IMG/VR virus record: IMGVR_UViG_3300035698_006584 | Coordinates: 1-20,066 of that record | Reading direction: 5' to 3' (one strand) | DNA from: a virus | Length of the DNA stretch: 20,066 nt | Shown here: positions 14,081 through 20,066 of the stretch, in pieces | How positions within the stretch are numbered: the stretch's first letter is position 1 | How the letters are laid out: each line of letters starts with the position of its first letter | Position numbers and translations under genes: made by a program | Notes under the pieces: generated by a model | What the model saw: the letters and a program-made list of their open reading frames with translations, nothing else | The model's database searches: none | Told to the model about the DNA's origin: nothing

Positions 14081-14449
14081 CTAAACCTCATCCAAGGTAA
14101 TTTCAACATTTCCCCAGAGACCATCAATTCTAGCTATAATCCTTTCATAATCAAAAGGGCTAAGTAGAACAGTATAGTCTGTGTACCCATCGTCTCTCTC
14201 ATCTCTAAGTATCAATTCCAAATTTTCAGCACGTAAATCAATAAAAGTTTGCAAATTAGAATCGTCAATTAGTTCATACGATAATGAGAACTTTTTCTTT
14301 GTTGCAATTATATCTTTTACTAATTTTGCAGATGCAGTCCTGCCACTTCTTGAATGCTCTACGTCTGTAATTCTATATGTTCTACTTAGTGGTGTCAATA
14401 ATTGCAGAGTACCAATAGAAGTTCCTAAACTCAAATTAGCTTTTGACAT
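14081..14449 (-). CDS. Small distal tail-type protein
   Basis: The protein has 122 aa. The stretch RTASAKLVKDIIATKKKFSL (37-56) followed by SYELID is a pattern I associate with short phage tail proteins placed directly after the tape measure gene; they cap the tube or join the tip. It ends GNVEITLDEV. GGGAGAG precedes the ATG, which lies 2 nt after the tape measure stop. No enzyme motif. The exact role is inferred from gene order. Confidence 0.5.
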   Translation of the reverse strand: MSKANLSLGTSIGTLQLLTPLSRTYRITDVEHSRSGRTASAKLVKDIIATKKKFSLSYELIDDSNLQTFIDLRAENLELILRDERDDGYTDYTVLLSPFDYERIIARIDGLWGNVEITLDEV

Positions 14450-14451
14450 AA

Positions 14452-17202
14452 TTACTCTCCCTTCCTAGTTTCTTCTGATACTCGGAATTTATATAAAGTT
14501 TTTTCAAGGTTTTTAAGCCCCTGTTTATCAGCAACTAATGTCCCAATATGTATATGCTGCTCTACTGCTTTTGAACCTGAATTTCCACCCCCATTTCCTG
14601 CCATTGCCAATGACTGTCTACCATTACCTGGGACAAGTGTGTCTGTAATTATGCTCATTATCCTGTCTGCTATTTCAAACGCACCTTTCCTCATTGGAAG
14701 TACAGTTTCCTTTTCACCTGCCTCACCAATGGTAACATTAGTACCACCCATTGATGGCATGATAGTCGCACCACCTGCTAACTGTGGTAATGGTTTTGCT
14801 GCTATTGCTGCAACCTTTGCTAGTCCAAGTGCAGTAGCAAAACCACCAGCAATTAGGCCATTTGGTATGAATGGTATGGTTAGGAATCCATTTATAGCAA
14901 GTTGGACTGCACTAACACCTGCTGAGAATATTGCCTGTGTCTTATCCCTTTTTGCTTGCTTCATTTGTAGTTCTTTCTTCTTCTTATCTGCCTCCTCATC
15001 CATCTCAGCAAATGCAGTATTCTTTTCTTCCTCACTAAGTTTGGTTGTATCAAGTGCCTCTTTTTCCTTTTCAAGTTCAGAATCTATCAGTGCAATTTTA
15101 CTATCTGTGCTGCCTGACATTGCACCAAATATAAATCCTATTGCTGCTATTGAACCACTAATTATAACTGACCACATTTTCTTGTTATCTTCTTCTTCCT
15201 CCCTTAGTAGTTCCTTTTTCTTTTCATAGGCTTCGTCGAGAATCTTTTGCTTTTTATCAGCTGACTCCTTTTCTAATGCTATTTCCTTATTATCAGCATC
15301 ATTCTGAAGTTCAAATCTTTTTATATAGTAGTAATCCCTTATTTCCTGTAATTGCTCTTCTGATGCCCTCAATTTTCCTGCTTTTTCTAGTTCCTTCTTT
15401 TCAGTCAAATCTAGTAACTGCATTTCAGTCAAAACTGCCTGCTCAATTTTAGTCGAGTAACCATCCATAAAGGCAATTCTTTCTACACTTAGTTTCTTAT
15501 CTAATTCTAGTTGTTTAGCAATTCTTTCTTTTTTCCTTTCAAGGGCAGCGATTTCCTCAGCTTCTTTCAACTCCTCAGCAGCTCTTTCGGCATCGGTCAT
15601 ATTGTATCTTTTCCTGAAAGCTGCCTTTTCGGCATCGGTCATATTTTTTATTCTATCTATCTTTTCCTGTATGCTCTTTATAGTTTTAGCTGTGTGTTTG
15701 TCTCTTTTCGCCTGGTCCTCATCAAGTTTGTTTAGTGACTTTCTTAAGTCCTCAGTTGCCTGTTCCATATCTCTAATAGTATTATTAGTTGAAATAACAG
15801 CGGCTGCTAATGCTCCTAACGCTATTATGGCAAGCCCTATTCCACTCATAGCCAATGCACCATTAAAACCAACTACTGCTAACTTGGCAGCTGTTACCAT
15901 AGTTGTGACTATTTTAATTGAACTAATTAGTTTTCCTATTACGAGTAACATCGGTCCTGCTGCTGCAACAAAAGCAATTAAACCAATGACTGTATTCTGC
16001 AACCCATTAGGTAGATTTTGAAACCATTTTGCTATTCCCTGTATCTTGCCTAATAGTGACTCAAGTATGGGTATAACTTTATCTTTAATTACTGGGAGAA
16101 GAACTTTAGAAAATGTTATTGCTACGTTAATAAGCTTATTCTTAACAACCTTTAGTTGGTTATTAAAACTTTTCATCTGTTTGTCTGATACTTCTTGAGT
16201 TGTGCCACCTGCATTTCTTAGTTCCTTTTCATACTCCCTAATTGCATCCGATGTACCAAGCAGAGTTAACATTGCGGAAATTGACCTGTCTTGAAAACCA
16301 AGTGTAGTCAATTCAGCTCTCTTTTGCTTATCAGACATGCTGGTTAAACGCACCTCAAGGTCACCAATAATATCAGCCATATTATTCATGTCGCCTGAGC
16401 TATCATATACGGCTATTCCTGCCGTCTTAAAAGCATCGCCATTCTTAAGTGCGGATGTCTGTAAATCTCGCAGGACTATGTTTAACTGATTTCCTGCAAG
16501 CTCCCCTTTTACACCTTGGTCGGCATAAGCTGCTAATACTGCTACCCCTTCCTCAACATCTTTATTAAGTATTCTAAGTGCCGAACCAGCTTTAGTTGTC
16601 AATGACTTACTAAACTGTTCAACTGTTGCATTTGCCAAAGTATTTGCCTTGACTAAAACATCAGAAACTCTAATCATGTTTTCTTGGTCTTTGGTTACAT
16701 CCTTTGTACTTAGTCCCAATGCACTTTGGGCATCTGTTAATAGGTCAGTTGCCAATGCCATTTCAAAATTACCAGCAGTTGCAAACTTTGCCACCTCAGG
16801 AAGCAATGCTATTGACTGTGCTGCTGTCTTACCTGCAGATGCTAAGAAGAAATAGGAATCTGCAGCAACTTTTGCACTTTGTGGTAATTTCTCAGACATT
16901 CTCAATGCAACATCTTCCATCTTTGTTCTCATCTCGTCCGAGACATTTCCCATGATTGCTAGAGAATTAGTCATGGCATGGTCAAAGTCTCCTCCGAACT
17001 TAAGAACAGCGGCGCCTGCAAGGGCAACTGGTATAGTAAATGCTTTAGTCATCCCCATACCAATGCCTGCTATTTGTTTACCAAATCTTTCAATAGGCCG
17101 GATTGCCTTTTTCATCTTCTTTTCGAAAGTACCCATCTTCTCAGATGCCTTCTGAAGACCATCAATCTTTACTACTCCGACTAGTTCAAATAATCTTTTC
17201 AC
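14452..17202 (-). CDS. Tail tape measure protein (TP901-type)
   Basis: This 916-aa protein has the TP901 core at ~65-350 (GGDFDHAMTN, KVAADSYFFLASAG, FATAGNFEMA). Two long hydrophobic segments (~400-490), Lys/Glu-rich coiled coil (~490-680), a single membrane-like helix, further hydrophobic stretches and the usual C-terminal GGTNVTIGEAGEKETVLPM motif follow. The GTG start at 17202 has AAAGGA 7 nt upstream and overlaps the chaperone stop as GTGA. At the roughly 0.15 nm per residue seen in other siphophages, the tail would be near 135-140 nm. A 14-residue repeat (MTDAEKAA../MTDAERAA..) lies within the coiled coil. Confidence 0.9.
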   Translation of the reverse strand: MKRLFELVGVVKIDGLQKASEKMGTFEKKMKKAIRPIERFGKQIAGIGMGMTKAFTIPVALAGAAVLKFGGDFDHAMTNSLAIMGNVSDEMRTKMEDVALRMSEKLPQSAKVAADSYFFLASAGKTAAQSIALLPEVAKFATAGNFEMALATDLLTDAQSALGLSTKDVTKDQENMIRVSDVLVKANTLANATVEQFSKSLTTKAGSALRILNKDVEEGVAVLAAYADQGVKGELAGNQLNIVLRDLQTSALKNGDAFKTAGIAVYDSSGDMNNMADIIGDLEVRLTSMSDKQKRAELTTLGFQDRSISAMLTLLGTSDAIREYEKELRNAGGTTQEVSDKQMKSFNNQLKVVKNKLINVAITFSKVLLPVIKDKVIPILESLLGKIQGIAKWFQNLPNGLQNTVIGLIAFVAAAGPMLLVIGKLISSIKIVTTMVTAAKLAVVGFNGALAMSGIGLAIIALGALAAAVISTNNTIRDMEQATEDLRKSLNKLDEDQAKRDKHTAKTIKSIQEKIDRIKNMTDAEKAAFRKRYNMTDAERAAEELKEAEEIAALERKKERIAKQLELDKKLSVERIAFMDGYSTKIEQAVLTEMQLLDLTEKKELEKAGKLRASEEQLQEIRDYYYIKRFELQNDADNKEIALEKESADKKQKILDEAYEKKKELLREEEEDNKKMWSVIISGSIAAIGFIFGAMSGSTDSKIALIDSELEKEKEALDTTKLSEEEKNTAFAEMDEEADKKKKELQMKQAKRDKTQAIFSAGVSAVQLAINGFLTIPFIPNGLIAGGFATALGLAKVAAIAAKPLPQLAGGATIMPSMGGTNVTIGEAGEKETVLPMRKGAFEIADRIMSIITDTLVPGNGRQSLAMAGNGGGNSGSKAVEQHIHIGTLVADKQGLKNLEKTLYKFRVSEETRKGE
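15585..15644 (-). repeat. 18-bp direct repeat inside the tape measure gene
   Basis: ATATGACCGATGCCGAAA (minus strand) occurs at 15644-15627 and again at 15602-15585, exactly 42 nt (14 codons) apart. It encodes MTDAEKAA and MTDAERAA at the same phase of the coiled coil. Confidence 0.7.
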
Positions 17203-17965
17203 TTGGTATTCCTTTTCGAGTTGTCAATTCTTTTTTTGTCGGCATTCATTATCTTTTCTGCTAATTGGTCAGCCCTATCATTCAGAACCTTTATTTCTTT
17301 CCCAGTCAATTTGCTATCGCCCTCAACAAGACCTAACATCTTACAGTGGTCATTAAAGTTTTCCTTTCTTTTAATAGGCTGTAACCATACCATATAAGCT
17401 GCACTGACTAACATACTATTCGTCTCCTTGGATTCACCATCAAATATCATTCTACTGAAAAAGTCAACTTCACTATACCTTAACTGGTCAAAATCCTCAT
17501 TAGAATACTTTAGATGGAATCTTACTTTGTCTTCAGTTAGCCTTGCTTGTGAAGATACTTTTTTGTCTTGTTGTATAAGTGCAAGGCTTTGGTAAAAAAA
17601 TTCGATGCTTCAGGTGCGTTAACAATTTGGTTAATAATCTCTGGTTCTGTGTCTAGCGGTAAAGTTAAAAATACTTCTTTGTCAACACCAATTAGGTTAG
17701 CAAACCACTCGTGTGTTTCTTCCTCAAATGTCTGTAGTATGCTTTGGATAATTTCAACACCAAGTTTTACGTAAGCGTCTGTATCCTTTTCCTCACCAAC
17801 GACTTCACCTTCCTCACTAGAAGATGCTTTTGGAACCTGGGAGGAGATAAGGGAGCTATAATCCGTCCCCTTAATCTCACCAGATACCTTAATTATTAGT
17901 TGTGATAATTTCTTTCTGTCTGCCACAGTTAGTGGTCTTATTTTAATCTTCGTTTCTTCTATCAT
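17199..17965 (-). CDS. Tail-assembly chaperone G-GT, -1 frameshift product
   Basis: A -1 shift at A AAA AAG (17564-17558) joins the 142-aa G frame to a second frame open from there to 17199, giving a 255-aa protein. The added part (KVRFHLKYSNEDF, then VDFFSRMIFDG, then YMVWLQPIK) resembles the T domain of G-T chaperones, which recruit tail tube subunits to the tape measure. The internal ATG at 17450 has no SD, so the second frame is unlikely to be made alone. The gene sits between tail tube and tape measure, exactly where lambda-type G/GT pairs lie. The frame relation was checked by position: the second frame is -1 relative to the first. Confidence 0.75.
17537..17965 (-). CDS. Tail-assembly chaperone G (unshifted product)
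   Basis: This 142-aa protein starts MIEETKIKIRPLTVADR, with a mixed region and an acidic stretch (SSSEEGEVVGEEKD) around 50-62, and a helical C-terminus. It ends at a TAA 19 nt after the A AAA AAG heptamer. AAGGAG stands 6 nt before the ATG. It lies directly after the tail tube gene. The family is too divergent to name; the call rests on size, position and the frameshift. Confidence 0.7.
   Translation of the reverse strand: MIEETKIKIRPLTVADRKKLSQLIIKVSGEIKGTDYSSLISSQVPKASSSEEGEVVGEEKDTDAYVKLGVEIIQSILQTFEEETHEWFANLIGVDKEVFLTLPLDTEPEIINQIVNAPEASNFFTKALHLYNKTKKYLHKQG
17558..17564 (-). promoter_or_regulatory. Slippery heptamer A AAA AAG (-1 frameshift site)
   Basis: Codons ACA AAA AAG place the heptamer in the zero-frame register needed for -1 slippage, the same sequence as in E. 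coli dnaX. The zero-frame stop follows after 19 nt. A 6-bp inverted repeat (TCTTCA/TGAAGA) begins 2 nt later but is weak. A second register-correct heptamer, T TTT TTT, lies upstream at 17600-17594. Confidence 0.75.
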
Positions 17966-18008
17966 ACTGGCTCCTTGAAATTTACTAATTATTGGTTAAC
18001 TAATACTG

Positions 18009-18572
18009 CTATGTGGGCCACCTAAGTTCCCAAGGTTCAGTGTCCAGGTCTGCAGGGTCAAAGTGTGCCTTAAATTGAATTGATAATACTGACTCATCAT
18101 TCTCAACCAAACCAAGTTCAAAATTCCCATCTGCAATTACATTCTTTAGTATTCCTACTAAATATGTTGAGGCTTTACCTGATACTTGGGCAACGATTGC
18201 CACATTTGTCAAATAGTCCCCTGCTGCCACATCTAACGCTCTAGTAATTGAGTCATGTGTCTTTGTTGGAGTATCAGGATAATCTGCTATGTCTGCACCT
18301 GTCAATGCCTTAACAAAAAGGGCACCACTTAACTCAACCATATTTACAGTTAGAATTGCCTCTACTTTTGTAATTCTTCTACTACCTTTAACAGGTCCTT
18401 TTGCCCCATCAACTGACATCTCTCTATACTCAGTATTTATTGACAAAGTACTACCACCCCTTGTGGCACCTAAGTTCGCTTCACCTACCTCACCATAATT
18501 CATAACCAACTTACCTGCATCAAGTACAATCTTATCATAAGATGTGCTGGTCACTCCATGTTGTCTTGCCAT
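18009..18572 (-). CDS. Major tail tube protein
   Basis: The 187-aa protein begins MARQHGVTSTSYDKIVLDAG. It continues with beta-rich segments (NTEYREMSVDG, RITKVEAILTVNMVEL, LTNVAIVAQV, FELGLVENDESVLSIQFKAHF) typical of siphophage tube subunits, which stack in hexameric rings. GGGAGA precedes the ATG. It sits between the tail terminator side and the chaperone pair, the usual place. No Ig-like C-terminal domain is present. Confidence 0.75.
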   Translation of the reverse strand: MARQHGVTSTSYDKIVLDAGKLVMNYGEVGEANLGATRGGSTLSINTEYREMSVDGAKGPVKGSRRITKVEAILTVNMVELSGALFVKALTGADIADYPDTPTKTHDSITRALDVAAGDYLTNVAIVAQVSGKASTYLVGILKNVIADGNFELGLVENDESVLSIQFKAHFDPADLDTEPWELRWPT

Positions 18573-18603
18573 GATTTCTCCCTACTATTTATTATTTTAC
18601 TAA

Positions 18604-18939
18604 TTAGTCTGCTACACTGATTGCTGCTACTGTGACATCTGCCTCGTCATCATAAGTAATCTGTGCCTCACCATCTGAGTCATTGAATCTGTTTATTGAA
18701 AAGAATCCAACCATCTCCTCGCTACTTGCAGGTACTGTGACTACAACATTGTGAGTCTCTCCTTGGTTGCATTCTACTTGGGATGCTATTGTGACTGTTC
18801 TAGATGCAACTGCCTCATTCTTTATATACAGTAAAATCTTTCCTGTATTTGCAAATGAGTCACCACCACTTGCTGCTGCTGTAAATTCTGGTGTAAGTGA
18901 AGCACCTACACTCACATTCTGTACTGTTAATTCTGCCAT
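18604..18939 (-). CDS. Small beta-rich structural protein
   Basis: The protein has 111 aa, acidic and Ala/Val/Thr-rich: MAELTVQNVSVG, then GGDSFANTGKILLYIKN, VTVPASSEEM and a final AISVAD. The (N/G)GDSF.N.G....VKN pattern is common in small phage decoration or head-tail structural proteins. AGAAGGAGAG stands just before the ATG. It lies between the tail terminator-like and tail tube genes. A virion protein is likely; the exact site is not determined. Confidence 0.55.
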   Translation of the reverse strand: MAELTVQNVSVGASLTPEFTAAASGGDSFANTGKILLYIKNEAVASRTVTIASQVECNQGETHNVVVTVPASSEEMVGFFSINRFNDSDGEAQITYDDEADVTVAAISVAD

Positions 18940-18954
18940 AATTCTCTCCTTCTA

Positions 18955-19395
18955 TTAGCTAGTTAAATTATCAATCCATCCTTTCCTACAAGCACGAGCA
19001 TTAAATCTTGCAATGAAATGCTGGGCTCTAGGGTCATCGTCTTCGCTATCTCTACCTGCCTGAAAACTGTGCTCACTATTTATCCTGATATTCTTATAAT
19101 ATTCATGTTCCATTTCTGTCTTATCCAAAAGCTCTCCTAATCTCCTTATTGCCAACCTTGCCCGCTTACCAGATTGGTTGAAGTCAAATACTGCTATCTG
19201 AACGTCATAAACTTTAATTACTGAGTCACTAGGACTTGAAACTTCATCTATGGTAAATACTATGTAAGGAAAAGGAGTATTCTCTGGGGCAGAAGAGCTA
19301 AATATCGAAGGCACATCAGTATCACCAATGGTTGACACGTATGCAATAAGTTTAGCATCATTTATCAATTTGCTATATAGTGAACTTTCCCACAT
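18955..19395 (-). CDS. DUF3168-like tail terminator/completion protein
   Basis: The protein has 146 aa from the ATG at 19395. LYSKLINDAKLIAYV, then FPYIVFTIDEV and YDVQIAVFDFNQSGKRARLAIRRLGELLD follow the DUF3168/gp17 tail-terminator plan, which closes the tail tube at the head end. The chosen ATG overlaps the upstream stop (TAATG) with AGGAGG 10 nt before it. The ATG at 19404 lies only 1 nt after AGGAGG, too close. The order after the HK97-gp10-like gene supports the call. Confidence 0.65.
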   Translation of the reverse strand: MWESSLYSKLINDAKLIAYVSTIGDTDVPSIFSSSAPENTPFPYIVFTIDEVSSPSDSVIKVYDVQIAVFDFNQSGKRARLAIRRLGELLDKTEMEHEYYKNIRINSEHSFQAGRDSEDDDPRAQHFIARFNARACRKGWIDNLTS

Positions 19396-19757
19396 TAGAA
19401 CCATGCCTCCTGTAGTATTTTCATTACTGCTAATGAGTTGCTTTCCATTGTTCTAAATATCCAAGGATTTGCTGCTATATGACCAGTACCTTTTCCTGAC
19501 TTCTTAAATCTTGAATCTGTACCAAACTCTATCAGGTGTGCTGCGTATGCTTTAGGGCCAAAACCTACCAAGGATGAGAATTTGGTATGCTTGTGGTTAA
19601 TACCCTTTGTAATATTTGAACTTGCACCAAATAGTGAAGTGGTTTTTTCTTTCAACTTTTTCTTAAGAAATCTAGCAGCTTTCATACGTGCCTTTCTTTC
19701 AAACTTATCCAAGTCTCTTTGGATGTCCTTTAGGTATGAGTGGAAACTTACTTTCAT
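19395..19757 (-). CDS. HK97-gp10-like head-tail connector/tail protein
   Basis: The protein has 120 aa. A basic helical N-terminus (DLDKFERKARMKAARFLKKKLKEK) leads to VGFGPKAYAAHLIEFGT and AANPWIFRTMESN. The A..LEFGT and .A.PF/W motifs are the signature of the HK97 gp10 family of head-tail joining proteins. AGGA stands 6 nt before the ATG, 7 nt after the preceding stop. The downstream neighbour is the tail terminator-like gene, the usual order. Confidence 0.8.
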   Translation of the reverse strand: MKVSFHSYLKDIQRDLDKFERKARMKAARFLKKKLKEKTTSLFGASSNITKGINHKHTKFSSLVGFGPKAYAAHLIEFGTDSRFKKSGKGTGHIAANPWIFRTMESNSLAVMKILQEAWF

Positions 19758-19764
19758 GGTTATC

Positions 19765-20066
19765 CTAGTTTTTAATTAGTTCGATATCAAAACAACATGC
19801 AATAGATGCTGCTGTTATACTAGCTAGTGCTTGTACTGAAAAACAAATATCTACCTTTTCACCGAACTCTAATCCTTTTGGATATGTATGGCTAGTTGAT
19901 GAACTAGCTCTATCGCTAATTGCACTTATATGTTTTAGCTGCCATGCCTTCCCATACTCTCTTGCCCTCATCCTAATCAGATATTCTGATACCTTACTTG
20001 CTCCTGCAGTGCTTGCATTCCAGATTAGCATTCTTCCTGTGTAGCCTGCTGGGATAGTATATAAAG
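19765..20066 (-). CDS. Phage structural protein, 5' end outside window
   Basis: The frame stays open upstream of the ATG at 20031 to the window edge and reads LYTIPAGYTGRMLIW. This is a recurrent beta-strand opening (YT.PAG.TG) in phage virion proteins, so the true start is outside the window. The visible ~100 residues are beta-rich and end ACCFDIELIKN. It precedes the HK97-gp10-like gene and so belongs to the head-tail region. Name and full length cannot be given. Confidence 0.6.
   Translation of the reverse strand, partial: LYTIPAGYTGRMLIWNASTAGASKVSEYLIRMRAREYGKAWQLKHISAISDRASSSTSHTYPKGLEFGEKVDICFSVQALASITAASIACCFDIELIKN

Noticed and set aside
14080-14127. Longer tail-tip N-terminus starting at 14127
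   Set aside because: It would overlap the distal tail gene by 47 nt without an SD. The ATG at 14079 lies 1 nt after that gene's stop with a purine-rich SD.
14639-15229. 196-aa plus-strand open frame
   Set aside because: It is antisense to the well-supported tape measure gene, has low-complexity Ser-rich content and no SD; it mirrors the Lys/Glu codons of the real gene.
15602-16021. 139-aa hydrophobic plus-strand open frame
   Set aside because: Antisense to the hydrophobic part of the tape measure gene, with no SD and no neighbouring plus-strand genes.
17199-17450. Independent 83-aa gene starting at ATG 17450
   Set aside because: No SD before this ATG. The frame is open upstream to the slippery site and fits the C-terminal part of a frameshifted chaperone.

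Overview
The window is a contiguous piece of a tailed-phage (or prophage) genome. Its layout is that of a siphovirus: tail tube, tail-assembly chaperone with a frameshift, long tape measure, tail tip and fibre, in that order. All genes I can support lie on the minus strand, so the map reads from high to low coordinates. The DNA is AT-rich, Arg is mostly AGA/AGG, and nearly every gene has a strong AGGAG-type Shine-Dalgarno (SD) sequence. That argues against a Bacteroidota host and for one that uses SD initiation strongly. I cannot name the host. I see no rRNA, tRNA, CRISPR array, insertion sequence or integrase.

Region A (20066 to 9288) is the late structural module. It holds a 5'-truncated structural protein, an HK97-gp10-like connector protein, a DUF3168-like tail terminator, a small beta-rich structural protein and the tail tube. 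Next come a tail-assembly chaperone pair (G and the -1 frameshift product G-GT), a 916-aa tape measure protein, a small distal tail protein, a 1153-aa tail-tip protein with two LamG-like domains, a fibre/baseplate protein and a small membrane protein that might be a holin. Neighbouring genes touch or overlap (GTGA, TAATG), as in one long late operon.

Region B (9287 to 8553) is the regulatory boundary. It has a 335-bp gene-free AT-rich stretch, one strongly initiated 106-aa gene of unknown function, a 7-bp GC-rich hairpin just past its stop, and an extended -10 promoter candidate. Region C (8517 to 4277) is a tightly coupled operon: three small genes, QueC, a DUF5591-like protein (the domain of archaeosine synthase), a SNF2-type helicase, a 45-aa zinc ribbon and a RuvC-like resolvase. 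QueC plus the DUF5591-like protein suggest that this phage makes and further modifies a 7-deazaguanine base, most likely for its own DNA.

Region D (4199 to 3350) is a loose patch of tiny genes. It includes a zinc-knuckle/membrane protein with an internal start and a 43-aa remnant of an MT-A70 adenine methyltransferase. Region E (3292 to 1) holds a permuted papain-like hydrolase, a degenerate iron-sulphur uracil-DNA-glycosylase homologue, a RecB/Cas4-like nuclease started by TTG, a Sak4-like recombinase and the N-terminal part of an ssDNA-binding-like protein. Together these look like a phage recombination/replication module.

The points most worth following up are the QueC/DUF5591 pair without a visible transglycosylase, the double slippery site in the tail chaperone, the UDG-like protein lacking its catalytic motifs, and the methyltransferase remnant.
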